From Crossaster papposus (lineage: Eukaryota > Echinodermata > Asteroidea > Velatida > Solasteridae): a stretch of DNA of 64,000 bases. The DNA lies in NCBI GenBank assembly GCA_037893245.1, contig JBAIAA010000243.1, positions 186,001 through 250,000 of the forward strand. The letters run 5' to 3'. A program made the translations under genes and the position numbers. Under the pieces are notes generated by a model. That model did no database searches. It had not been told where the DNA came from and saw nothing but the letters and a program-made list of their open reading frames with translations. The first letter of the stretch is position 1; every line of letters starts with the position of its first letter. This document shows positions 48,201 through 60,200 of the stretch, in pieces.

Positions 48201-51200
48201 ATCAAACCTAATCAATACAAACATTATTTCAAATGTAGCATGTTTTGTTTCTGAAATATGTAGTACATGTAGGAAGAAAAATTAAACATATCATCGTTGG
48301 CCCCCATACATGTACAGGTATCTACATGTACACTCAATGCTGCAAACAAGAATCAATTCGGATTTTAAACAACGTTACATGTCTTGTTACATACAGTACT
48401 GTAGATTTTATGACAGGTAGAAAATTTCAAGATTGTAAGCATAAAGAATTTTTTTAACATTCCACCATGTCGTTTGGATTATTTAAGCCATTATTAAGGC
48501 TTCAAAATTAACACAGAAATCGGCAAGGGGGAACTAGTCAGTTTCCCTTGTGGTTTATTTGTGTATTATTGAAGCTTGTTAGAAAAAGAAACATTTACAG
48601 TGTCTACTGCTAATTCGTCCATACACCCATTAAACTTATACACCGCCCTCTTTTGATGAGCATACTTGGGGAATTATAATACGCGTGCAATGTCAGTAGT
48701 GAGAAAATAACACTATTTTCAGGAACAAGTCAAACAAGTATTACGTCGAACAAGTATTTTCAAGAGGAATGTTCAACATTTATAATTTTTAAATTCACTT
48801 CCTTTTCAATTTTGTGTGTGTAAAGAATTCCAAAACAATTAGGTTTAATATCATATGCCAGTTTTATGATAAAAAGGTATACGAGAGAAAGTTCCAAGTA
48901 TGTTTCAAAAAAATATTGGGCTCATAAGATTTGTGAAAATCTGATAATGGTATATTGTCTTGTTTTTTGACCAACATGACTATGACTTATCCTACTTACA
49001 TGTATGCGCGGGAGAACAGTTCCAATACCCATCTCATTCATGTCATCATATCGTCCAACATATTCCAGGAATGTAAACAAAGCGGTCGCCATCTTTTCAA
49101 CAATAGTTCAACAAGATCCGTTCTATATAGCGAACTCTATTTGCGCATGCGTATTGGTAAATAGAGATTGACTATTGGTCGAACTATAATTAGCGACTTA
49201 ACTTGCTCCAGAATTGGGAGAAAAACTATATCTTTTGGGATATTTCTACAGTACATTTGAATGGATTATGAATATTACTATAGGCCTCATATACCACTTG
49301 GTGTAAAAGACCCCATTAACCCTTTTAATACATCTGATTTATTTCCACACTAAAATTTATTTTTAGATCAATTTCTTACCCATTCAAGAAAGACTGTCAT
49401 GTCGACTTGAACATTTCTTGACACAATGTTGTTTACAAACATTACCATCATGCATGGACTGTTTGACCTGCAAGTCAACGGAACAGTCTTTATGGAATCG
49501 GGGTACAAAATTGGTGTAAAAATACTCTTTTATATTGTGGAATTTAATCAGATGTAAAGGGTACCCTGGACGAACCGACATATGATTCCAGTATATTTTA
49601 TGAAAACAAACAAAAAACACTGGGCATACAATATTACATGCTGACCAACAAGTGGAATGAAAATGATGTTTTTTGCCTAACAATTTTCGCCAACAACTTT
49701 CGCCTACAAAACAGCAACAAACGTAGTACTGTCACTCTTTACCCACTTTACCCATTTTACCCATTTTACCTACCATCGCTGCTGCCACTGTGCCAGTCGT
49801 CATGTGTCTCCGTGTCGTCTGCAGACGTGCGTGCAGTGTTTTTAATATCCCAACATGGCCACTGATGATCAACTTCAGGTGATGACTTCCACGGCTCGCT
49901 ATCCCATCACTGTACGCGCGACCTATCCAGTTTGTAAAGAGCAGCGATATGTACATGGTGTATGTACATGTACACAATATACATACATCACCCATATGAT
50001 GTCAGCGGTGGGGAATACCCTTTCTGGTTTCCCTATACAATGTGGGTATACAGTACGTACGCTGTGCAATCAAAAGACAATAAACAATGAAATTTTAAAG
50101 GTGCCGCAGGGTATGTCCAAAATAGCTTTTTGTAAAAAGAACCAAGGAAAGTTCGAGAAGTACTTTTACAGCAGTGGGGAATACCCTTTCTGGTTTTCAT
50201 GATACAATGTGGGTGTACGTGCGCTGTGCAATCAAAAGACAATAACAATGAAATTTCAAGGGTGCCGCAGGGTATGTCCAAGTTAGCTTTATGTAAAAAT
50301 AACCCAGGAAAGTTTAAGAAGTACTTTTACATTGGCCTTTAGAGCAAACATTAAGATTATATCTGTCAGAGTTGATTTTTTAGAAATTTTCAAAGGACAA
50401 AAGTTATTTCATTGTACACAATATACATACATCACCCATATGATGTCAGCAGTGGGGAATACCCTTTCTGGTTTCCCTATACAATGTGGGTATACAGTAC
50501 ATATGCTGTGCAATCAAAAGACAATAAACAATGAAATTTTAAAGGTGCCGCAGGGTATGTCCAAAATAGCTTTTTGTAAAAAGAACCAAGGAAAGTTCGA
50601 GAAGTACTTTTACAGCAGTGGGGAATACCCTTTCTGGTTTTCATGATACAATGTGGGTGTACGTGCGCTGTGCAATCAAAAGACAATAACAATGAAATTT
50701 CAAGGGTATGTCTGGGTTATGTACAAATAACCCAGGAAAGTTTAAGAACTACTTTTACATTGGCCTTTAGAGCAAACATTAAGATTATATCTGTCAGAGT
50801 TGATTTTTTAGAAATTTTCAAAGGACAAAAGTTATTTCATTCTAACTTCCGGTCTAGTGTCGTCATAATTTGTTCTCTCTGTCAACTTGTTCCTAACATG
50901 AAGCTGATTGTATGTACACCGGTTATAAAGTGATTTCAGCAAACTTCGCCACACACATCAACAGATTATTCATTTTAACAAGTGTTAACAAGTTTCAACC
51001 TGTACAAAAGTACATTCTAGCCAGACACTAACATCGTTGAAAGTAAGTTCATATCATTTTTCACTTTCAAATTATAAGGCACTCCCGGTTTGGATTGGAA
51101 GGAAGGGCCCTGGTTTTATACAGTTGTATCTTAAGAGTCAATACTTCAATTATTTTGTCGAATGTATGTACATATAACACCACAAATTGTAAAACAAATC

Positions 51201-54200
51201 AAAAGCACTCAAATAAACAAAATAAAGAATAGAGCTTGACTTGTGTGCATCTTGCACTCAGAGTCAGATGGCACGCAAATATGTCAACTGGAATAATAAT
51301 TTAATGAGGTCAAATAAACTTAGTATAAGGAAATAGTATTAATTCCAAAATATCAACTTTCTTTAAAAAAAATTGATACAGCTAAATATTCGTCTAAAGA
51401 CTTCATGACCCGCTCTTACTTGGTCTGTCTCAGTATTTTATAAGTAAGCGATCCACCGGTTGGCGAAGTCTCTTTGGTCGATGCAGAAGTAGTTCAGTGA
51501 CATCATCCTCCGTCTTTTCGGACATGTTCTGCAGTGACCGATTTCTCTGATGGAGAATTGGAGATGAAGTGAGACGCGGTGGTGGAGTGGTCAAGATACA
51601 GCTATCAGATTCTGTTTGCTTTATCTGGGGTCAGCTGTTGCGTGTTGGATTCCGATTGTGTACTCGAGTGTTCACTCGGGTGTTCTGGTGATTTCACAGG
51701 AATGGTTGGGGAATCCAGTTGCTAATGCGCGAGTGTACAATGTAACTTATTGGTCTACCATACATGTAGGTCTGGAAGTAGATTCACTGAGTGATTAATA
51801 CTATTGTCTTAATCCTAGACTTTGGGGTTTAGATCAACTCGGGCAAAGCAGGATTTGTTTTTAACATTCTGCCCTTTGCTTTCAGAAACTTGCCGGCATG
51901 GCTGAAGTGCTACAGGCCAGGGAAGCTCAAACCCTGACGTTGAGCAACAAGAACGTTGACCTACAAGAAGCTGTCAACATCTTAAAGGGGTATTAAAGTG
52001 CATCCTCTCGTTAAGGTCAGACTAGAAAATAAAAATTCCCCTTCCCCCTAAAAATTACTTCCAGACCTGTAAGTTTTTTTCCAAACCTTACAGATGAATT
52101 TGTTTAATTTCTCCTGTAAAATGGTACTCGCATGGGACGACATTTTCAGGCCCAGTATTTCCTATGCATTATCTTGATATGGATAGGCACCGTTAGGTTG
52201 GTTCAACAAAAACAGTGAAAGCACGGTCTGGCTGTCCACACGCCAACATTCGGTTTTATACAGAAGGAAAAGCAGATTTGGGCGATTGTGTAGTTATGGG
52301 CCCCCTCGTAAAATCTGGTCTAATTCGAGTGGCGTATCTTGTGTAGTTACGGACCCCGCTCCTATACGAGGACAAATTCCACTAAAGTTATTGGACTTAT
52401 TAAACTAGCTTGGACATTAAAAACCAACAGGTATGTTGTAGATAGAGGGCAAGGTTTGATTTGTTGTTGGAAATCTTGGGTTAAAAGGATGTCGAAGACT
52501 ACAAAACACACCACAGAAAAAATGGCGATCACTGCGATGCACGTTGAATGTGCAAACCGCGTACATGTAGATTTGCAAGACGCCAACCGCAAATGCATAC
52601 GAAATTTTGCATTTTCTAGCACAAGAAACTATCAAAACTTTATAAAATAAGATAGTTGAGAGAATTATGCTTTATGTTAATTATGATAATTCCTTTTGGA
52701 TTGATAAAAAACACCCTTCACTCGAATTGGACCAAAATTAAAGTGGTCCTGTTACTACACAATAAGCCAGTTCGGTATTCCAACTGCGCATGTGCACAGA
52801 TAAATGCACACAAGGCTATTGGGAACGTGGTAACCGCATCGATTCTGTGAATTTATTTGTGCAATCGAAAAACGATAAACTTTTGTTTATAAAAGTTTGC
52901 ACACACAAGACACCGGGAAAACACTTCACTGTTCAAAGCCTTTTTTTTTTTTTTTTTATATTACCTAAACATTTTTGATACATGCATATAAAATATGCAC
53001 AGTTATATTACTGAATTGACTTATTGCCCAGATTTGTATATCTGCATTCATCGTGACATAATCACTTCGGTTTTTTCTTTTCCCTCAGTCAATTGCAGCA
53101 GTCGGAGGAAGCGAGGGAGTCTGAAATGACGGACCTGAACCAACTGACGGAGGAGTTTACCCAGCGCATTTCCTCCATGGAGAAGAAGCTACAAGTCTCG
53201 CAGAAGGAACGAGACACGCTGAAGAAAGACGTCCAGACTCTCAACGCCGAAATAGCCGTCAGGTTAGCAGAGGAAAATCAGTACAATGATCTAGCCAGGC
53301 ATTCAATAGCGCTAGCACCCGCTAACGTCCGTCGATATATCGATATTACTCAAATACTATTTTGACATCGAAATCGCCGATGTCACTTTTTAATCATATC
53401 AAAATATCGACATTTCGATATATCAAAAATTTGATGTGTCTAAATTTTGATGTTTCTAAAATCGAAAACACCGAAAGATTGTCAGATTATCCAGAAAATT
53501 TCAGGGCTTTAGTATATTAGAAAAGCTGCCGTCTTTATTTGTAGCTTAAAACATTTGAGTAGGCCTATTAAATAAAATATGTTCGACGACCAACTGCGGT
53601 TGTGAAGTTGTTCTTTGTGTTTCACCCGCGACCCGCCGCTATAGTTCACAACCGCTTGCACAGTAAAATCTCAAAAGAAACCGGCCATGCCTCCCCAGCC
53701 TATCGGTTGTTCGGGACGTAACCCTCCATTGATCTGATAACATTTTGGGGTGGCCAATCACGAGTCGGGAATTGCGGGGAGCGTTCTCTGCACCCTTCTA
53801 TTGGCCTAGCATGCCAGTCTGGTCTTCTAAGACCGAGCTGTTTATTTGGGGCGCGTCGTCCGTTATCTGGGCTTATTGAGGGCGCCCTCAATAAGCCCAG
53901 ATAACGGACGGCGCGCCCCGCGGAACAAATGAACAGCAGCTCGGTCTTGGAATCAAGACTAGTAATAGCAAGCGGAAGCGGCAACCGTAATCATTTCTTA
54001 TCTTCGTTGTAAAACCATAAACATGCGCGGAGGATCAAGCCAAAAACCGGTAAACATGGGAAATAATCAATATATCGAGTATACTCGATATTGAATTTCC
54101 GATTAATCGATTGTTATAAAAAACTGACATCGTCGGACATTAGCACCCGCTACCCTTTGGTAAAATAGCGCTACGCTATAAATCATGCAGCTAGGCTACC

Positions 54201-57200
54201 GCTACGTTATACATTTTGTAATGCAAGTGAATTTTTGTAAAATCTTAGAGGGTTATGACCCAAATTCTGAACAAAATCTTACCTATAATCTCAAAAACTT
54301 TTGCTCAAACAATAAATCAAGAGAAAATGGCCAGAAATTGCCTCAGAATGCACCATGAACAGAGCATCTAGAATCCAAAATTTCACGAGGCCCTTAAGCA
54401 GGCCTGGCTAGAACACTGGATCAGTGTACAGCTATAGCCGGCAGTAGCACGTGTGTCTATAAGAAGTGATGTATTACCCCTAACCCTGCTACACGCAGCA
54501 CAATGCATCAGAAACAAAGTCTGGTGCACTTTGATGCATTAAGCTATCCACAATAGTGCATCAACACTGCAGTCTAATACTATTGAGAGCTACGGTAGTC
54601 CCCATTGAACAATTTCAGAGATGGATCACACTGCGTTCGGTGACCAGTGACTCTGAGGCAGTTTGACCTTGAGATTTTTGACCTGATGGATGTTTCTGCA
54701 CTGTGCTACCAAATCATTTGGACAGCTGCTGCACTTTGCTGTGTGCCGAAGCAGGCAGTCTAGCCAAAATACCGTAACTCGTCTTATCTTACGACTCATC
54801 TTAGGATGAATCCCCGCTCATAGATAGATCTTGGCTTTAGAAGACGTGTCCCAAGATTGATTTCACTAAACCCATCTTTTGAAAGACGCATCGCAACTAC
54901 CAATTTTATGGCTGTTTCATGTTCATTTGTACCGCTAGAGGAAACAGTCATTAAAAAGAAATGCGCAAAACCACTTACAGCCACGAATAGAATACGAACT
55001 TTCACAAGAAAATGTCTGCGCAATACAATCTCATACAGTAGTTCTGCACGTTCTATATACGACAGAGTCGACAAGTTGTTGGCATTTAAATAATTTGTTT
55101 TTATAACTACACACACCATCCAAAATCTTTTCAAATCTGTTGCTAATTCGAAACTATAACTCTAGGCCGACATTTTGTCTTTTAAGTGAAAATAATGCAA
55201 TTGTTTCCGGACGATGTACAGATTACGCACATATATATAAGATAAGACGACTATCCAACCAATCTTAAGTTAAGACGAGTTCAGCCGCGTTGCTAGGTAT
55301 GGGAGTTAAGACGTGTTAAACCCGTCTTAACTTTAGTGAAATCGATCCTAGGACGAGTCACGAGTTGGGACGAGTTACTCGTCCTAAGACGCGTCTTAGG
55401 ATTTTGTGAAAACGGCCCCTGGAGGGTTAGGGTAAAGCCGGTGGGTAAAGTAGTCAACACGTTACATACTGCAGGTCGTACTGCATCTTGGTTAATACGT
55501 GGTTGTACAAACGCAGTAACGTGCACTGGGACTTTTTTGTACCACGTACATTTCCAAACTGTTTTGGTATTTGGGGGCTTGTTTCAGGTTTTCCAAAAGA
55601 TGGCCAAAAGTCGGTTTTAGGTCGGGTCAATTTTGGTTTGCACAACCTTACTCTGAAGTGATCAAATTCTTGATATGAAAATAGCAGCTCATGATTTTTT
55701 TTAAAAACTGTTTCTATCATTTTGTTTTCTCTCAGAGATGGCAACAATCAGACGGAAGGCATCTTAAAAGAGAAAGACGAGACGATACGAGACCTGATGG
55801 CCGAGGGTGAGAAGCTCTCCAAACAGCAGCTGCAGAACTCCAACATCATCAAGAAACTACGCAGCAAGGAGAAAGACAACGAGACGTTGATCAAAACACA
55901 GAAGTACGTCGGTTTATCGGAGGGATTCTGAGCAGGTTTTTAAGTTGATGGGGGGGAGTCGGGTTGGTGTAGCGGTTCTTTCCTTGCCTTCCACCACTAT
56001 GACCCGGGTTCGAATCCGGCCTGGGCCAATATGTGGATTGGGTTTTCAGTCCCTGCCTGACTCCGTGGGTTTTTCCCCAGGATATTCTTCTGGGGTTTTC
56101 CTCCCACCTCTAAAACTGTAACTTCTTCACATTAATTGTTGAATGAAATACAAAATTGTTGAATGAAATTTGTTCCCGCCGTGAATATGGCCATTGATGC
56201 TGGTACGGCGTTAAACCCTAAAAACTCACTCACTCACTCACTAAGTTGATGGGTGCGCCACTAAGTGATATATATGATAGTTCTTCTGCACCACGAAGTG
56301 ACTGATCTTCCATTGGTTTTGTGCGCATGATACATCACTTCGGGATGTGGCAACTATCCATGATATGTCACTTTGTAGTGCGACTGACAAAGTATTCACT
56401 CCAATGTTTTCTACCTTGCTCCTACTTGTCTTACCTTGCTCTAACTTTCTCAAATTTTTGTTGTCATGAAATTCCTACTCTTTCCTAAAGCTTTCTTATC
56501 TTTTTGTCCCACAACTCGGAAAATGAAGTCTCATAAAATATTTGTTCACGCAGGATCACTGCAACTGTACTTTTAAGAGCACATTTTAAAGATTTGGAGT
56601 GAGTTAGTAGTAGTAGTGTAGAGCTGTCCTTGTTAAGCTTTGCAAAATTGTTGAAATAAGGAGACAGTCTTTAATTTAATTTTCCTTTTTTTTTGTTTTT
56701 TGCAGAGAGCAGCTGGATGAAGCCACAGCGAGAGTGAGTCACCTTGAAGAGGTCTTAGACGGCAAGGAAGAGCTGGAGAAACAACAAAAAGGTGAGCTTG
56801 AAAACTGATTGTCAGTCCTAGTTACATTTCACTTTAAAGTTTCAACATTTTTACTCTGGATAAGCTCAAAAAGTATGGCAAAGTACATGATGTACTTGTA
56901 CTCGTGGCAAAGTACTTCTACTTATGTCATAGTATTGAAAAGTATGGCAAAGTACTTGGACTCATGGCAACTACATGTACGACAAAGTACTTGTACGAAA
57001 AAGTACTTGTACTCATGGTAACTACGAAAAAGTACTTGTACTCATGGCAACTATGGCAAATTACTTGTTCTCATGGCAACTACGACAAAGTACTTGTTCT
57101 CATGGCAACTACGACAAAGTACTTGTTCTCATGGCAACTACGGCAAAGTACTTGTTCTCATGGCAAAGTACTTGTACTTGTACTCATGGCAAAGTATGGC

Positions 57201-60200
57201 AAAGTACTTGTACTCATGGCAAAGTATGGCAAAGTACTTGTTCTCATGGCAAAGTATGGCAAAGTACTTGTTCTCGTGGCAAAGGACTTGTTCTCATGGC
57301 AAAGTATGGCAAATGACTTGTTCTCATGGCAAAGTATGGCAAAGGACTTGTTCTCATGGCAAAGTATGGCAAATGATTTGTTCTAATGGCAAAGTATGGC
57401 AAAGTATGGCAAAGGATGGCAAAGGATTTGTTCTCATGGCAAAGTATGGCAAAGAACTTGTTCTCATGGCAAAGTACTTGTACTCATGGCAAAGTAGGGC
57501 AAAGTACTTGTACTCATGGCAAAGTATGGCAAAGTACTTGTACTCATGGCAAAGTATGGCGAAGGACTTGTACCCATGGCAAAGTATGGCAAAGTACTTG
57601 TTCTCATGGCAAAGTATGGCAAAGGACTTGTTCTCATGGCAAAGTATGGCAAAGGATTTGTTCTCATGGCAAAGTATGGCAAAGAACTTGTTCTCATGGA
57701 AAAGTACTTGTACTCATGGCAACTACTGGTACGACACAGTACTTGTACTCATGGCAACTATGACAAAGTACTTGTACTCATGGCAACTACGACAAAGTAC
57801 TTTTACTCATGGCAACTACGACAAAGTACTTGTACTCATGGCAACTACGGCAAAGTACTTGTACTCATGGCAACTACGGCAAAGTACTTTTACTCATGGC
57901 AACTACGACAAAGTACATGTACTGTACTTTTACTCATGGCAACTACGACAAAGTACTTTTACTCATGGCAACTACGACAAAGTACTTTTACTCATGGCAA
58001 CTACGACAAAGTACTTGGACTCATGGCAACTACGACAAAGTACTTTTACTCATGGCAACTACAACAAAGTACTTTTACTCATGGCAACTACGACAAAGTA
58101 CTTTTACTCATGGCAACTACGACAAAGTACTTTTACTCATGGCAACTACGACAAAGTACTTTTACTCATGGCAACTACGACAAAGTACTTGTACTCATGG
58201 CAACTACGACAAAGTACTTTTACTCATGGCAACTACAACAAAGTACTTTTACTCATGGCAACTACGACAAAGTACTTTTACTCATGGCAACTACGACAAA
58301 GTACTTTTACTCATGGCAACTACGACAAAGTACTTTTACTCATGGCAACTACGACAAAGTACTTTTACTCATGGCAACTACGACAAAGTACTTGTACTCA
58401 TGGCAACTACGACAAAGTACTTGGACTCATGGCAACTACGACAAAGTACTTTTACTCATGGCAACTACGACAAAGTACTTTTACTCATGGCAACTACGAC
58501 AAAGTACTTTTACTCATGGCAACTACGACAAAGTACTTTTACTCATGGCAACTACGACAAAGTACTTTTACTCATGGCAACTACGACAAAGTACTTGTAC
58601 TCATGGCAACTACGACAAAGTACTTTTACTCATGGCAACTACGACAAAGTACTTTTACTCATGGCAACTACGACAAAGTACTTTTACTCATGGCAACTAC
58701 GACAAAGTACTTTTACTCATGGCAACTACGACAAAGTACTTTTACTCATGGCAACTACGACAAAGTACTTTTACTCATGGCAACTACGACAAAGTACTTT
58801 TACTCATGGCAACTACGACAAAGTACTTTTACTCATGGCAACTACGACAAAGTACTTTTACTCATGGAAACTACGACAAAGTACATGTACTTGTACTCAT
58901 GGCAACTACGACAAAGTACTTTTACTCATGGCAACTACGACAAAGTACATGTACTTGTACTCATGGCAACTACGACAAAGTACTTTTACTCATGGCAACT
59001 ACGACAAAGTACTTTTACTCATGGCAACTACGACAAAGTACTTTTACTCATGGCAACTACAACAAAGTACTTTTACTCATGGCAACTACGACAAAGTACT
59101 TTTACTCATGGCAACTACGACAAAGTACTTTTACTCATGGCAACTACGACAAAGTACTTGTACTCATGGCAACTACGACAAAGTACTTTTACTCATGGCA
59201 ACTACGACAAAGTACTTTTACTCATGGCAACTACGACAAAGTACTTTTACTCATGGCAACTACGACAAAGTACTTTTACTCATGGCAACTACGACAAAGT
59301 ACTTTTACTCATGGCAACTACGACAAAGTACTTTTACTCATGGCAACTACGACAAAGTACTTTTACTCATGGCAACTACGACAAAGTACTTTTACTCATG
59401 GCAACTACGACAAAGTACTTTTACTCATGGCAACTACGACAAAGTACTTTTACTCATGGCAACTACGACAAAGTACTTTTACTCATGGCAACTACGACAA
59501 AGTACTTGTACTCATGGCAACTACGACAAAGTACTTTTACTCATGGCAACTACGACAAAGTACTTTTACTCATGGCAACTACGACAAAGTACTTTTACTC
59601 ATGGCAACTACGACAAAGTACTTGTACTCATGGCAACTACGACAAAGTACATGTACTTGTACTCATGGCAACTACTTGTTCTCATGGCAAAGTATGGCAA
59701 AGTACTTGTTATCAAATTATTCATATTCTTGATAAAATACCTGCAATCATACATGAGGCAAAGTACAAATACTCAACTACAGCACTGTGTGAACCAAGTT
59801 ACAATGTAGGCTGCTCCTTAAATAGCCAACTATAATAAAACAGCAAAAGTTCTCAATTTTAAGAATGGTGCTTAAAAAAATAATATTCTAAGATTTAGAT
59901 TTTGAACCAACTATTAAAACAAATTTCAAAAAATTGCGTTTCAGAAGGAATGTTAGGACTTCTTTTATTATCTTCATCAAAATGAGAGACGAATAATAAT
60001 TTGGTTGGTTACTTTTTGGATGGTTGCAAAAGTTATACTGTCCCTTTAAGCAATAATCAAAACGTACTGGTGGTTTTATGGCAGATATCATCAAGAAGAT
60101 GAACAGCGTGATTGAGCGTCAAGAGAAGGAGATAAGTAACCTGCGCATTGAGCTGGAGGATGCCGGAGAGAAGACACGAAGCACTCAGGCAGCGCTGGAC

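Larger units (their letters stand above)
41847..51885 (+). other. TMF1 intron 3, 10.0 kb
   Basis: Contains the 24-bp minisatellite (42090-44205), three MITEs and a tandem duplication (49971-50841). The stretches 44920-46400, 46650-47550, 47790-49970 and 50850-51880 show no gene. I note only AT-rich DNA and short repeated words such as TACATGTA. Confidence 0.85.
53263..55735 (+). other. TMF1 intron 5
   Basis: Holds an insertion with palindromic core (about 53326-54146) and a hAT-like terminal fragment (about 54780-55425). The rest is unremarkable. Confidence 0.8.

Noticed and set aside
48955..49164. Short ORFs in the middle of TMF1 intron 3
   Set aside because: No recognisable domain, no splice context and no codon bias. 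Expected by chance in AT-rich DNA.
57073..59835. 920-codon ORF and two similarly long ORFs in other frames
   Set aside because: They are translations of a 29-bp intronic satellite that is stop-free in all plus frames. TMF1 exons 7 and 8 splice precisely around it.
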